NCBI RefSeq assembly: GCF_030283205.1
Contig: NZ_JASNWF010000014.1
Span: forward strand, 1-64,000
Direction of reading: 5' to 3'
DNA from: Actinomadura opuntiae
GTDB lineage: Bacteria > Actinomycetota > Actinomycetes > Streptosporangiales > Streptosporangiaceae
DNA: 64,000 nucleotides
Below are positions 27,092-35,836 of this stretch, one piece after another. Every line of letters begins with the position of its first letter. Positions within the stretch are counted from its first letter, which is position 1. A program made the translations under genes and the position numbers. The notes beneath the pieces were generated by a model. That model had not been told where the DNA came from. It did no database searches and was given only the letters and a program-made list of their open reading frames with translations.

Positions 27092-29440
27092 TCAGTTGCC
27101 GGGCGGCGGCCAGCCGGGGAAGCCCTGTCCGTTGCCGCCGTCGTCCCCGTGGTCGCCGCCGCCGCCCTTCTTCTTGCCGTTGCTGACGTAGAGGATGACG
27201 GTGGTGCCGGGCGGGACCTCGGTGCCCGCGTCCGGCGAGGTGGACACGACCGTGCCCTTCGGCTGGTCGGAGTCGACGGACCCGGACGCGACCTGCACCT
27301 CCAGGTCGGAGCCCTTGATCCTGGCCTTGGCGGCGGCGAGCTTCATGCCCTTCACCTGCGGGACCTGCGTGGTGTCGCCGAAGTCGCGGGACGGGGTGTT
27401 GAAGTCGGGCGCCGGCTTGCCGGCGAGGGCGTCCTGCATGCTCTGCTGCCACATCGCGCCGGGGGTGTCCGCGCCGTACACGCCGTAGACCTTGTACTGG
27501 AAGGGGCCGCGGTAGTCCCAGTAGGCGGTGGCGGCGGCCATGTTCGGGGTGAAGCCGGCGAACACCGCGCAGGTGAACTCCTCACAGGTGCCGGTCTTGC
27601 CGGCGGCGGGACGGCCGATGCCGCGCCCGGCCGCGGTGCCCTTGGTGAGGACGCCCCGGAGGATGGAGTCGACCTTGTCGGCGACGGCCTGGTCGACGGC
27701 CTGGTGGCAGTCCTGCTTGGGCAGCTTCAGCTGCTTGCCGTCGGCGTCGATGACCTGCGTGACGGAGAGCGGCGTGCAGTACTTGCCGCGGGCGGCGAAG
27801 CCGGCGTAGGCGGCGGCGAGGTGCACCATGTCGATGTCGTTGGTGCCGAGGACCTGCGACGGGACGGGCGCGATCTCCTCGCCGTTGCCCTTCTTCATGC
27901 CGAACGCCTTGGCCATGTTGACGGCGTCGCAGACGCCGACGCGCTTCTCGAGCTGGGCGTAGAAGGTGTTGACCGAGTGCCAGGTCGCGGTCTTGAGGTT
28001 GAAGTTGCCGGCTTCGCTGTCACCGGCGTTGTGCAGCGTCCACGTCCCGCCGCCGGCCATCTGGTTCTTGTACTTGGTCTGGTCGATGGTGCCGGTGTAC
28101 TTGCAGGGCTGGAACCCGCTGACGGTCGTGGTCTGCGGCGAGTTGATGGTGGTGCTGACCGGGATGCCCTCGTCCAGGGCGGCGGCGAGGGTGAAGGTCT
28201 TGAACGTGGACCCGGCGGACACGCCGGTGCCGCCGCCGTGGTGGGAGTCGGCGGGCAGGTTGATGGTGGTGCGGCCCTTGCCGGCGCCGAACCGCTTGCT
28301 CAGCCCGATCGCCTTGACCTTGCCGGTGCCGGGCTCGACCATCGCCTCGGCGCCGACGCGGTTGCCGGCCGGCGCGACGTTGCTGCGCAGCGCCCGGTCG
28401 ACGGCGTTCTGCGCCTTCATGTCGAGGGTGGTGCGGATGGTGTAGCCGCCGCGGTTCAGCTTGTTGACGACGTTCTGCTGCTCCTTCGGCGTCATGCTCC
28501 AGTACTTGCCGTGGGAGAGGATGTCGAGCATGTCGTACTTGACGTACTCGCAGAAGTACGGCGCCTTGCTGGACTCGCAGCCGCCCACCGGGTCGGTGCG
28601 GTTCAGCTGGATCGGCTTGGCGGCCTCGGCGTCGGCCTGCTGCTTGGAGATGTGCCCGAGCTGCGCCATCCGGTAGAGGACGATGTCGCGGCGCTTGCGC
28701 GCCTCCTTCGGGTTGCGGATCGGGTCGTACAGCGTCGGGTTCTGGGTGATGCCGGCCAGCAGCGCGGCCTGCCCGACGTTCAGCTTGTTCGCCGGGATGC
28801 TGAAGTAGCGCTTGGCGGCGGCCTGGATGCCGTACGCGCCGGCGCTGAAGTAGGCGACGTTGAGGTAGCCCTCGAGGATCTGGTCCTTGGTCATGCGCTG
28901 CTCGATGTCGAGCGCGTAGCGCAGCTCGCGCAGCTTGCGGCCGACGGTCGGCGCGGTGACCTCGCGGTACTCCTCCTGGGTCGTCGCCTGGTCGACGAGC
29001 AGGTTCTTGACGTACTGCTGGGTGAGGGTGGAGCCGCCCTGCGTCTGCTCGGACTCGACGTTGGACGCCAGTGCGCGGATGGTGCCCTTCAGGTCGAGCG
29101 CCCCGTGCTTGTAGAAGCGCGAGTCCTCGATGTCGACCATCGCCTGCCGCATGATGGGGGCGACCTGGTCGAGCCGGACGGACTCGCGGTACTTGTCGAA
29201 GAACGTGGCGACCTGCTTGCCGTTGGCGTCGTACATCACCGTCTTCTCCGACGGCGGCGTCGTCTTGAGGTTGCTGTCCATGTCCTCGAAGTTGTTCGCG
29301 GCGTCGCGCGCGGTCAGTCCCGCGCTGCCGACGCCGGGCAGCGCGATGAACGCGACCAGGACACCCGCCACGACGCCCGCTCCCAGCAGCCTGAACAGCG
29401 TGGAGAAGGCCTTACCCCGATCTAGCTTCGCATCGCGCAC
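27092..29440 (-). CDS. ponA2: bifunctional penicillin-binding protein 1A with PASTA domain
   Basis: About 780 residues. A cytoplasmic tail is followed by one TM segment (LLGAGVVAGVLVAFIALP). The GT51 glycosyltransferase motifs are EDSRFYKHG, GGSTLTQQYVKNLL and EGYLNVAYFSAGAYGIQAAAKRYF. The transpeptidase motifs are SxxK in GSTFKTF, SxN in HSVNTF, and KTG in AAGKTGTCEE. A single PASTA domain follows (VPQVKGMKLAAAKARI to VILYVSNG), then a Gly-rich tail. It polymerises and cross-links peptidoglycan outside the membrane. The frame is open to a TTG at 29575, but that extension is basic, lacks a Shine-Dalgarno and overlaps promoter-like sequence, so the GTG at 29440 is preferred. Position before a wblA/whiB4-type gene supports the ponA2 ortholog. 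Confidence 0.9.
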   Translation of the reverse strand: MRDAKLDRGKAFSTLFRLLGAGVVAGVLVAFIALPGVGSAGLTARDAANNFEDMDSNLKTTPPSEKTVMYDANGKQVATFFDKYRESVRLDQVAPIMRQAMVDIEDSRFYKHGALDLKGTIRALASNVESEQTQGGSTLTQQYVKNLLVDQATTQEEYREVTAPTVGRKLRELRYALDIEQRMTKDQILEGYLNVAYFSAGAYGIQAAAKRYFSIPANKLNVGQAALLAGITQNPTLYDPIRNPKEARKRRDIVLYRMAQLGHISKQQADAEAAKPIQLNRTDPVGGCESSKAPYFCEYVKYDMLDILSHGKYWSMTPKEQQNVVNKLNRGGYTIRTTLDMKAQNAVDRALRSNVAPAGNRVGAEAMVEPGTGKVKAIGLSKRFGAGKGRTTINLPADSHHGGGTGVSAGSTFKTFTLAAALDEGIPVSTTINSPQTTTVSGFQPCKYTGTIDQTKYKNQMAGGGTWTLHNAGDSEAGNFNLKTATWHSVNTFYAQLEKRVGVCDAVNMAKAFGMKKGNGEEIAPVPSQVLGTNDIDMVHLAAAYAGFAARGKYCTPLSVTQVIDADGKQLKLPKQDCHQAVDQAVADKVDSILRGVLTKGTAAGRGIGRPAAGKTGTCEEFTCAVFAGFTPNMAAATAYWDYRGPFQYKVYGVYGADTPGAMWQQSMQDALAGKPAPDFNTPSRDFGDTTQVPQVKGMKLAAAKARIKGSDLEVQVASGSVDSDQPKGTVVSTSPDAGTEVPPGTTVILYVSNGKKKGGGGDHGDDGGNGQGFPGWPPPGN

Positions 29441-29766
29441 GCGCTCTAGGGTACGCGGGACGACCAGTGCATACGGGACAGGTCCCCCGGCCTCGGGCGT
29501 ATCCGAGCGCGCGGCGCCGGATCTTCGTCCGGTATGTCCCCCTCGTGACAACCTGCGCCATGTCTGGCGCGTCAACTACAGGTAACTAGTCCGTTCCGGC
29601 GGTATGGCCCCGGTGGGCTATATCGAGAATGGGCCCATCGGGGTCTGTTGAATCGTCCCTCGCTTCCGTAAGTTCTTCCCCACGGCTTTCGTTTGGCGGC
29701 CTGACGTCCGCGCCCGTCCGGCCAAGGAGCGCAAATCGACACAGACCCTAGGGGAGTGGGGCCAAG

Positions 29767-30078
29767 ATGTGGATCACGGATTGGACCGCCCGCGCCGCCT
29801 GCCGTAACGCGGATCCGGATGCCCTGTTCGTGCAGGGAGCGGCGCAGAACCGGGCCAAGCTCATCTGCCGCGGCTGCCCGGTGCGCACGGAGTGCCTCGC
29901 CGACGCCCTCGACAACAGGATCGAGTTCGGCGTCTGGGGCGGCATGACCGAGCGGGAGCGCCGCGCGCTCCTGCGCAGGCGGCCGGACGTGCGATCGTGG
30001 CGCGAGCTGCTGGAGACCGCCAAGGAGGAGTACGAGCGCTCGGTCGAGGCGGACGAGGAAGAGCTCGTCGCGAGCTGA
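29767..30078 (+). CDS. wblA: WhiB-family iron-sulfur regulator (WhiB4/WblA type)
   Basis: A 103-residue WhiB-like protein with the four cluster-binding cysteines C12, C34, C37 and C43 (ICRGCPVRTEC), the GVWGG turn (about 55-59) and a basic C-terminal segment (RERRALLRRRPD). WhiB proteins bind a [4Fe-4S] cluster that senses oxygen or nitric oxide and interact with the primary sigma factor. Gene order (ponA2-like gene divergent on one side, ArsA-like ATPases on the other) matches mycobacterial whiB4 and Streptomyces wblA, a repressor of development and antibiotic production. AGGGGAG lies 10 bases before the ATG. Upstream, 190 bases are non-coding and probably hold the divergent promoters. Confidence 0.9.
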   Translation: MWITDWTARAACRNADPDALFVQGAAQNRAKLICRGCPVRTECLADALDNRIEFGVWGGMTERERRALLRRRPDVRSWRELLETAKEEYERSVEADEEELVAS

Positions 30079-30200
30079 GCCTGGCTCGGCACCGTTTGGC
30101 GGACGCACGATGACCGTTCTGCGGGCGGTCATGGGAATGACCGGTCCTATATCGGCCGGTCGACGGCAGGTGACCGGAAGGTCGACTAAGCGCGGCTGCG

Positions 30201-30225
30201 GGCCCGTACCGATGGGGTACGGGCC
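30201..30225 (+). terminator. hairpin after wblA, possible terminator
   Basis: Perfect 10-base arms GGCCCGTACC (30201-30210) and GGTACGGGCC (30216-30225) with a five-base loop. No T-run follows, as is common for actinobacterial terminators. It lies in the 356-base gap between the convergent wblA and ArsA-like genes and may serve both strands. The rest of the gap shows no supported gene. Confidence 0.6.
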
Positions 30226-30393
30226 TGCCGCCGCGCCTGCACGCGCTCACGCCACGCACTCACGCCCGCGCGCCCCGCAACCCCGCACCGCGAGCGCGCC
30301 ATCTGACCGGCGGGGCGATGCCGAAGGCGAGCCCTGCCGGGAAGCTCGCGAAGCGAGGTCGCGCTCGCCCAAGCACGGTCAAGGTGCGAGCCG

Positions 30394-30479
30394 CTAGGCG
30401 AGCGCCTTGGGCCGGGATTGCCTAAATACGGCCGCTAGGCGAGCTTTTTGGGCTGGGATCGCGTCAGTACCGCTGACAG
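30394..30479. repeat. imperfect tandem duplication of the ArsA gene 3' end
   Basis: The last 45 bases of the ArsA-like gene (30435-30479, minus strand) are repeated imperfectly just beyond its stop at 30394-30438, offset by 41 bases. Both copies end in CTCGCCTAG. Translated in their own frames they give AVLTRSQPKKLA and AVFRQSRPKALA. The duplicate is outside the real reading frame, so it is a sequence relic with no coding role seen. Confidence 0.7.
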
Positions 30480-31598
30480 GTCTTCGCCCACTTGGCGGAG
30501 GCCGTCGAGGTCGTGGACGTCTTCGGCCTGGGCGGGGACGGCGGTGACCGGGACGGTCGGATGCGTCGAGGCGAAGTGGTCGCGCAGGCGCTCCTCGCGG
30601 GCGGCGAGCTGCATGCGGTCGGTGTGCAGGCGCAGCAGCGCGGCGGTCAGCGGGTGCTCGCCGCGCTCGTCCAGGGTCTCGGCGGCGGCCTGGCTGCGGG
30701 CGGCCGACAGGCCGTCGGCGGCGGACTCGTGGACGCGGTTGACGACGAGCCCGGCGAGCGGCATCCGCTCCTCGGCGAGCCGTTCGACGAAGTAGGACGC
30801 CTCGCGCAGCGCGTCCGGCTCGGGCGCGGCGACGACGAGGAACGCGGTGCCGGGGGTCTGGAGCAGCTTGAACGTCTTCTCGGCGCGCTCGCGGAACCCG
30901 CCGAACATGGTGTCGAACGCGGCGACGAACGTCTGGACGTCGCGCAGCAGCTGGACGCCGAGGACCTTGTTGATCGCTCCGGTGAACATGCCGAACCCGG
31001 CGCTGATCACCTTGACGCCGAACCGGCCACCGGTCTTGGCGGGGGCGGCGAGGATCTTCATGAAGCGGCCGTCGAGGAAGCGGCCCATCCGCTCGGGCGC
31101 GTCCAGGAAGTCCAGGGCGTTGCGGGACGGCGGGGTGTCGACGATGATCAGGTCCCAGGCGCCGGAGCGGTGCAGCTGCCCGAGCTTCTCCATCGCCATG
31201 TACTCCTGCGTGCCCGACAGGGACGAGGAGAGCGACTGGTAGAAGGGGTTGGCAAGGATCTGCTTGGCCCGGTCGGGGTCGGCGTGCGCCTCGACGATCT
31301 CGTCGAAGGTGCGCTTCATGTCGAGCATCATGGCGTGCAGCTCGCCGTCGCCGCCGACCTCGATCCGGCGCGGGTTGTTGTCGAGCTCGGACAGCCCCAT
31401 CGACTGGGCGAGCCGGCGCGCCGGGTCGACGGTGAGGACGACGACGTCGCGGCCGCGCTCGGCGGCCCGCACGCCGAGCGCCGCGGCGGTGGTGGTCTTG
31501 CCCACGCCGCCGGACCCGCAGCACACGATGGTCTTGGTGCGGGGGTCGTCGAGCAGCGCGTCGACGTCCAGCGCCGGCGGGTTCTTGGTGGGGCTCAT
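30435..31598 (-). CDS. ArsA/GET3-like anion-transporting ATPase, second of a pair
   Basis: A 387-residue deviant Walker P-loop ATPase. The P-loop is CCGSGGVGKTTTAAALG (about 26-42), switch I/II regions are VLTVDPARRLAQSMGL and IIVDTPPSRNALDFLD. In actinobacteria these paired ArsA-like proteins lie next to whiB4/wblA (Rv3679-Rv3680 in M. tuberculosis, reported to form a complex linked to nitric oxide and glycerol tolerance, as I recall). No membrane partner such as ArsB is present, so arsenite export is unlikely. It follows its partner gene on the same strand after an 85-base gap, so the pair is probably one operon. Confidence 0.9.
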   Translation of the reverse strand: MSPTKNPPALDVDALLDDPRTKTIVCCGSGGVGKTTTAAALGVRAAERGRDVVVLTVDPARRLAQSMGLSELDNNPRRIEVGGDGELHAMMLDMKRTFDEIVEAHADPDRAKQILANPFYQSLSSSLSGTQEYMAMEKLGQLHRSGAWDLIIVDTPPSRNALDFLDAPERMGRFLDGRFMKILAAPAKTGGRFGVKVISAGFGMFTGAINKVLGVQLLRDVQTFVAAFDTMFGGFRERAEKTFKLLQTPGTAFLVVAAPEPDALREASYFVERLAEERMPLAGLVVNRVHESAADGLSAARSQAAAETLDERGEHPLTAALLRLHTDRMQLAAREERLRDHFASTHPTVPVTAVPAQAEDVHDLDGLRQVGEDLSAVLTRSQPKKLA

Positions 31599-31683
31599 AC
31601 CGTTCTCCTCATGCGTGCCGCCTGCGGGGGACGACCCCCCGCACCCCCCGGCAAAGACCGCCGCATGCCCTCGCTCCGCTCGG

Positions 31684-32700
31684 TCATGCGGCGCCCTGTG
31701 CGCGGAGTGCCGCGGCCAGTTCGTACAGGCCGGCGAGGTCCATGCCGTCGGACAGCATCGGCAGCGTGTAGCGGGGCCGGTCGACCGACTCCAGCCGCTC
31801 CTTCTCGCGGCGCTGCAGCGCGGTGCGGCGGGCGTGCTCGCCGGCCTCGGCGGCCAGCACCGCGCCGATGGACTCGGCGTTGCTCTCCAGCCCGGCGGCC
31901 TTCACCCCGCGGACGATCTCGTCGACGTCGAGGGTGCCGGCGGCGGCCGCGGCGAGGTCGTCCTCCGACAGGACGGGCTGGTGCTCCATGTTGACGATGA
32001 CGCCGCCGACCGGCAGCCCCACCTCGGTGAGCTCGCGGATGCCGTCCATCGTCTCCTGGACGGGCATCTCCTCCAGCAGCGTGACGAAGTGGACGGCGGT
32101 CTCGGGGCTGCGGACGACCTTCATCACCGTGTCGGCGTGGTTGCGGACCGGTCCCATCTTGGCCAGGCCGGAGACCTCGTCGTTGACGTTGAGGAACTTG
32201 GTGATGCGCCCGGTGGGCGGGGCGTCCATGACGACGGCGTCGTAGATGAACGAGCCGTCCTTCTTCTTGCGGCGCACCGACTCGGAGGTCTTGCCGGTGA
32301 GGATCACGTCGCGCAGGCCGGGGGCGATGGTGGTGACGAAGTCGACGATGCCGAGCTTGGTCATCGCCTTCCCGGCGCGCTTGAGGCTGTAGAACATCTC
32401 GAGGTACTCGATGAGCGCCTCTTCGGTGTCGATGGCGAGCGCGTAGACGTCCCCGCCGCCGGGGGCGACGGCGACGCGGCGCTCCTCGTAGGGCAGCGGC
32501 GGGCAGTCGAAGAGCTGGGCGATGCCCTGGCGTCCCTCGACCTCGACGAGCAGGACCTTGCGGCCGCCCGCGGCCAGTGCCAGGGCGAGTGCGGCGGCGA
32601 CGGTCGTCTTGCCCGTGCCGCCCTTCCCGGTGACGACGTGGAGGCGTACGCCGTCCCAGTCGGTGTCTCTCGCGCTCACCCGATCGACCATATCGTTCAC
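31684..32700 (-). CDS. ArsA/GET3-like anion-transporting ATPase, first of a pair
   Basis: A 338-residue P-loop ATPase with VVTGKGGTGKTTVAAALAL (about 22-40), LLVEVEGRQGIAQLF and the switch II segment VVMDAPPTGRITKFLN. It is shorter than its partner downstream and lacks one of the regions found there, as in the mycobacterial pair, where the two subunits assemble. The start is GTG at 32700; ATG at 32691 is equally possible, and neither has a strong Shine-Dalgarno. It is divergent from the slipin gene, with 200 bases between them that should contain both promoters. Confidence 0.9.
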   Translation of the reverse strand: MNDMVDRVSARDTDWDGVRLHVVTGKGGTGKTTVAAALALALAAGGRKVLLVEVEGRQGIAQLFDCPPLPYEERRVAVAPGGGDVYALAIDTEEALIEYLEMFYSLKRAGKAMTKLGIVDFVTTIAPGLRDVILTGKTSESVRRKKKDGSFIYDAVVMDAPPTGRITKFLNVNDEVSGLAKMGPVRNHADTVMKVVRSPETAVHFVTLLEEMPVQETMDGIRELTEVGLPVGGVIVNMEHQPVLSEDDLAAAAAGTLDVDEIVRGVKAAGLESNAESIGAVLAAEAGEHARRTALQRREKERLESVDRPRYTLPMLSDGMDLAGLYELAAALRAQGAA

Positions 32701-32900
32701 TCGGCAAGGACTTCAGAGGCCGCCCGCCCCGATGCAAGTGATCCCTGACACGGTGCCGTCCGCGCCCGTAGATCGTCCGCCGGGACCGTTGCTACGGGCG
32801 TGCCCGCGCGGTTAGCTGGGAAACGTGAGACCGGTCCGCGGGCCGGTACGTCCGGGCTCCGAGCGGGTACGGACAGTCCACATCGGAAAGGTGGCCCGTG

Positions 32901-33950
32901 ATGGCAGCGGTGGCCCTGATCATTTTGCTGATCGTCGTGGTGGGCGGCTTGATCACGCTCGCCTCGTCGCTGCGTGTCGTGCAGCAGTTCGAGCACGGCA
33001 TCGTGTTCCGGTTCGGCCAGGTGCAGCGGGGCGGGCAACTCCGCCCCGGCGCCGTCCGCCGGCCCGGCCTGACGGCGATCATCCCTTATGCAGAGCGAAT
33101 GCAGAAGGTCAACCAGCAGACGGTCACGATGGGGGTGCCGGCGCAGGACGGCATCACCCAGGACAACGTGAGCGTCCGCGTGGACGCGGTCGTGTACTTC
33201 CGGGTGGTCGACCCGGTGAAGGCGATCGTGAACGTGCAGAACTACGGATACGCGATCTCGCAGGTGGCGCAGACGTCGCTGCGCTCGGCGATCGGCCAGG
33301 CGGACATGCAGGAGCTGCTCGGCGAGCGCGAGAAGATCAACGTCCGGCTGCGCTCGATCATCGACGAGATCACCCAGGATCCGTGGGGGATCCTGATCGA
33401 GCGGGTGGAGATCAAGGACGTGTCGCTGCCGGAGGGCATGAAGCGCTCCATGGCGCGGCAGGCCGAGGCGGAGCGGGAGCGGCGCGCCCGCATCATCACC
33501 GCGGACGGCGAGTTCCAGGCGTCCAAGCGGCTGGCCGCGGCGGCGGAGATCATGTCGCAGGACCCGGCGGCCCTCCAGCTGCGGCTGCTGCAGACGGTCG
33601 TGGAGGTGTCGGCGGAGAAGAACAGCACGCTGGTCATGCCGCTTCCGGTGGAGATCCTGCGGTTCTTCGACAAGATGGGCGGCGGCGGGCCCGAGCGGTC
33701 CGGCGACGGCGCCGAGCGGATGGACCTGCGGGAACGGCTCGCCAAGGCCGAGGCGGACCTGGCGAAGGCCGCCGAGCAGCCCTCGACGCTGGAGTCGGCC
33801 GAGGACGTCCCGCCGGTGATCGGGCTGGACGAGCCGAAGCCGCACCACGGGGTGTCCGGCCCGAGCGAGGGCGAGCGGCGCGGCATCGCCGGCGGGGACC
33901 GTCCGGCGGGCGGCGGAGCCACCGAGCAGGAGCCGCCCACCGACTTCTGA
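32901..33950 (+). CDS. SPFH/band 7 family slipin
   Basis: A 349-residue membrane-anchored protein of the stomatin/slipin type. A single N-terminal TM segment (VALIILLIVVVGGLITLAS) is followed by an SPFH domain (VVQQFEHGIVFRFG through IERVEIKDVSLPEGM) and a short coiled-coil (SMARQAEAERERRARIITA). The last 100 residues are polar and disordered-looking. Slipins scaffold membrane microdomains and often pair with NfeD proteases; no nfeD gene is adjacent here. ATG at 32901 is preferred over the GTG at 32898, since AAAGGTGG ends six bases upstream of it. Confidence 0.9.
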   Translation: MAAVALIILLIVVVGGLITLASSLRVVQQFEHGIVFRFGQVQRGGQLRPGAVRRPGLTAIIPYAERMQKVNQQTVTMGVPAQDGITQDNVSVRVDAVVYFRVVDPVKAIVNVQNYGYAISQVAQTSLRSAIGQADMQELLGEREKINVRLRSIIDEITQDPWGILIERVEIKDVSLPEGMKRSMARQAEAERERRARIITADGEFQASKRLAAAAEIMSQDPAALQLRLLQTVVEVSAEKNSTLVMPLPVEILRFFDKMGGGGPERSGDGAERMDLRERLAKAEADLAKAAEQPSTLESAEDVPPVIGLDEPKPHHGVSGPSEGERRGIAGGDRPAGGGATEQEPPTDF

Positions 33951-33978
33951 GCCGGGCCCCGGCCCCGGACCCGCCCGG

Positions 33979-35214
33979 TCACGGGACGGCCGGGGCCGGC
34001 GCCTTCGGCATCGTGAGGGCGCGCACGCCCGGGACCGCGGCCGTCCCCAGGCAGCTCCCGCCGACCAGGACGGCGCTGACCAGGAGCGGGACGGACGCGC
34101 CCCACGCGGACGCGGCCCACGGGGCCAGGGCGTAGCCGAGCGGCGCGGCGCCCAGGGAGAGCAGCCAGTCGTAGGAGGTGACCCGGGCCAGCGACCGCGG
34201 CGGGACGGTCAGCTGCACGACGGTCTCCCACGTCGGGTTCAGCACGCCGAGCCCGGTGAGCGCCAGCCCGTAGGAGGCGATGACCAGCGGCGCGGGCGCG
34301 GCGGCGGCCAGCAGCGCGAGCGGCAGCGCGAACGCGGCGAGTCCGAGGTTGCAGACCAGCACGGGCCTGCGCGGCCGGATCCGCGCGGCCAGCAGCGCGC
34401 CGGCGACCAGGCCGACCGCGCCGACCTGCACGGTCGCGACCCAGGTGCCTTCGCCGCCGAGCCGGTCGATCGCGATGGCGGGGCCGAGGGTGAGCAGCAC
34501 GGCGGACGCGCCGTTCCAGGCGGCGTGCGCGATCAGGCTCGTCCAGTACCAGTCGCGGGAGCGCACCTCGTTCCAGCCTTCGGCGAGGTCGCGCAGCAGC
34601 CGGCGGCCCGATCCCCCGTCCGGTGCGGGCGCGACCGCGGCGCGGCGGACGCGGGTGATGGCGAGGAGCGCGGCGCTCGCGGCGAACGAGGCGGAGTCGA
34701 GCAGGAACGTCCAGCCGGGTCCGGCGGTGAGGACGAGCGTGCCGGCGAGGGCGGGTCCGGCCAGCCGGGTGGCGCCGTTGGCGGTGCCGATCAGCGCGTT
34801 GGCCCGGTGCAGTCCGGCGGCGTCGACCGTGCCGGTGATCATCGGGGAGACGGTCGGGGTCTGGAAGGCCGAGGCGGCGCCGCCGACCGCCTGGGCGGCG
34901 GCGAGGTGCCAGAGCCGGGGGTGGCCGCCGAGCAGTTCCAGCGCGGCGAACAGTTGGGCGCCGCAGCCGGCGAGGTCGGTGGCGACGGCGACGGCGCGGG
35001 CGTTGAGCCGGTCGGCGAGGACGCCGCCGACGGGGAGCAGCAGCAGGCGCGGCACCATCGCGCAGCCCAGCACCAGGGCGAGCGCGGACGTGGAGCCGGT
35101 CGCGCGCAGCACGGCGAGCGTCAGCGCGGCGGGCACGGCGGCGTCGCCGGTCAGGGACAGCACGCGGGCGGTGAACAGCAGCCGGAAGTCCCGGCCGCGC
35201 AGCGGATGCGGCAT
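33979..35214 (-). CDS. MFS transporter, 12-TM exporter type
   Basis: A 411-residue major facilitator with about twelve hydrophobic segments (for example LALVLGCAMVPRLLLLPVGGVLADRL, containing the loop 2-3 motif GGVLADRLNARAV). The family includes drug and metabolite exporters (MFS_3/enterobactin exporter-like). It is divergent from the MarR gene at 35296, and the intergenic region has tandem operator-like palindromes, so MarR repression of this exporter is likely. A TTG at 35223 would add three residues; ATG at 35214 is chosen. The substrate is unknown. Confidence 0.85.
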   Translation of the reverse strand: MPHPLRGRDFRLLFTARVLSLTGDAAVPAALTLAVLRATGSTSALALVLGCAMVPRLLLLPVGGVLADRLNARAVAVATDLAGCGAQLFAALELLGGHPRLWHLAAAQAVGGAASAFQTPTVSPMITGTVDAAGLHRANALIGTANGATRLAGPALAGTLVLTAGPGWTFLLDSASFAASAALLAITRVRRAAVAPAPDGGSGRRLLRDLAEGWNEVRSRDWYWTSLIAHAAWNGASAVLLTLGPAIAIDRLGGEGTWVATVQVGAVGLVAGALLAARIRPRRPVLVCNLGLAAFALPLALLAAAAPAPLVIASYGLALTGLGVLNPTWETVVQLTVPPRSLARVTSYDWLLSLGAAPLGYALAPWAASAWGASVPLLVSAVLVGGSCLGTAAVPGVRALTMPKAPAPAVP

Positions 35215-35230
35215 ACCGGACAATCTAATT

Positions 35231-35262
35231 CGACAGCGAACTATTCGTCAACGAACTATTCG
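35231..35262. promoter_or_regulatory. tandem palindromic operator candidates for the MarR repressor
   Basis: The 11-base palindrome CGAACTATTCG occurs twice, at 35237-35247 and 35252-35262, centre-to-centre 15 bases. An overlapping TTCGACAGCGAA sits just before the first. They lie between the MFS gene (minus) and the marR gene (plus), where a MarR dimer would repress both promoters. Confidence 0.65.
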
Positions 35263-35295
35263 CCATCGAAATGATAGGGGTCGTACGATCCGTGC

Positions 35296-35811
35296 ATGGG
35301 CGGAACGGAGGAACTCCACGACCGGACCGACGACCACGTCGCGCGGTGGGCGGGGGTCCTGTCCGACCTCGATCCCGACATCGAGGGCGCCGTCACGCGG
35401 ATGGTGCGCTTCGTGGAGCACATCAAGCGGGTGAAGGACCGCTCGCTGGTCGAGTACGACCTGCACCGGCACGAGTACGACACCCTCCAGGCGCTCGGCG
35501 GCCGGCACGGGAGCGCGGCCCCGTCGGAGCTGGCCGCCGACCTCGGCATGCCGCCGAACTCGGTGACCGGGCGGCTGGACGCGCTGGAGCGGCGCGGGTT
35601 CGTCCGCCGGACGCCGTCGCGGACCGACCGGCGGCGGGTGCTGGTCGAGCTGACCGACGAGGGCCGCGCCGCCTGGCTCGGCGCGATGGGCGGCGTCGGG
35701 CACGAGGAGTACCGCCTGCTCGGCGGACTGACCGCGGACGAGCGCCGCACGCTGTCGGACCTCCTGCGGCGCGTGATGGTCCGCGCCGAGCAGGAGGCCC
35801 GCGACACCTGA
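35296..35811 (+). CDS. MarR-family transcriptional regulator
   Basis: A 171-residue winged-helix regulator. LHRHEYDTLQALGG begins the domain, PSELAADLGMPPNSVTGRLDALERRGFV is the helix-turn-helix, and RTDRRRVLVELTDEG is the wing with the typical D-R-R. The N-terminal helix (ITRMVRFVEHIKRV) and C-terminal helices would form the dimer interface. It is divergent from an MFS exporter with tandem palindromes between them, so it probably represses the exporter and itself until a ligand binds. A ligand cannot be inferred. Confidence 0.9.
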   Translation: MGGTEELHDRTDDHVARWAGVLSDLDPDIEGAVTRMVRFVEHIKRVKDRSLVEYDLHRHEYDTLQALGGRHGSAAPSELAADLGMPPNSVTGRLDALERRGFVRRTPSRTDRRRVLVELTDEGRAAWLGAMGGVGHEEYRLLGGLTADERRTLSDLLRRVMVRAEQEARDT

Positions 35812-35836
35812 CGGCCCGGCCCGCCGGCGGCCCCGT

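Noticed and set aside
27062..29425. 787-codon plus-strand frame
   Set aside because: Antisense shadow of the PASTA penicillin-binding protein, Val/Gly/Asp-rich composition without domains.
31684..32737. Arsenic resistance operon
   Set aside because: Although the ATPases are ArsA-like, no arsB, arsR or arsD gene accompanies them, and the location matches the whiB4-linked pair.
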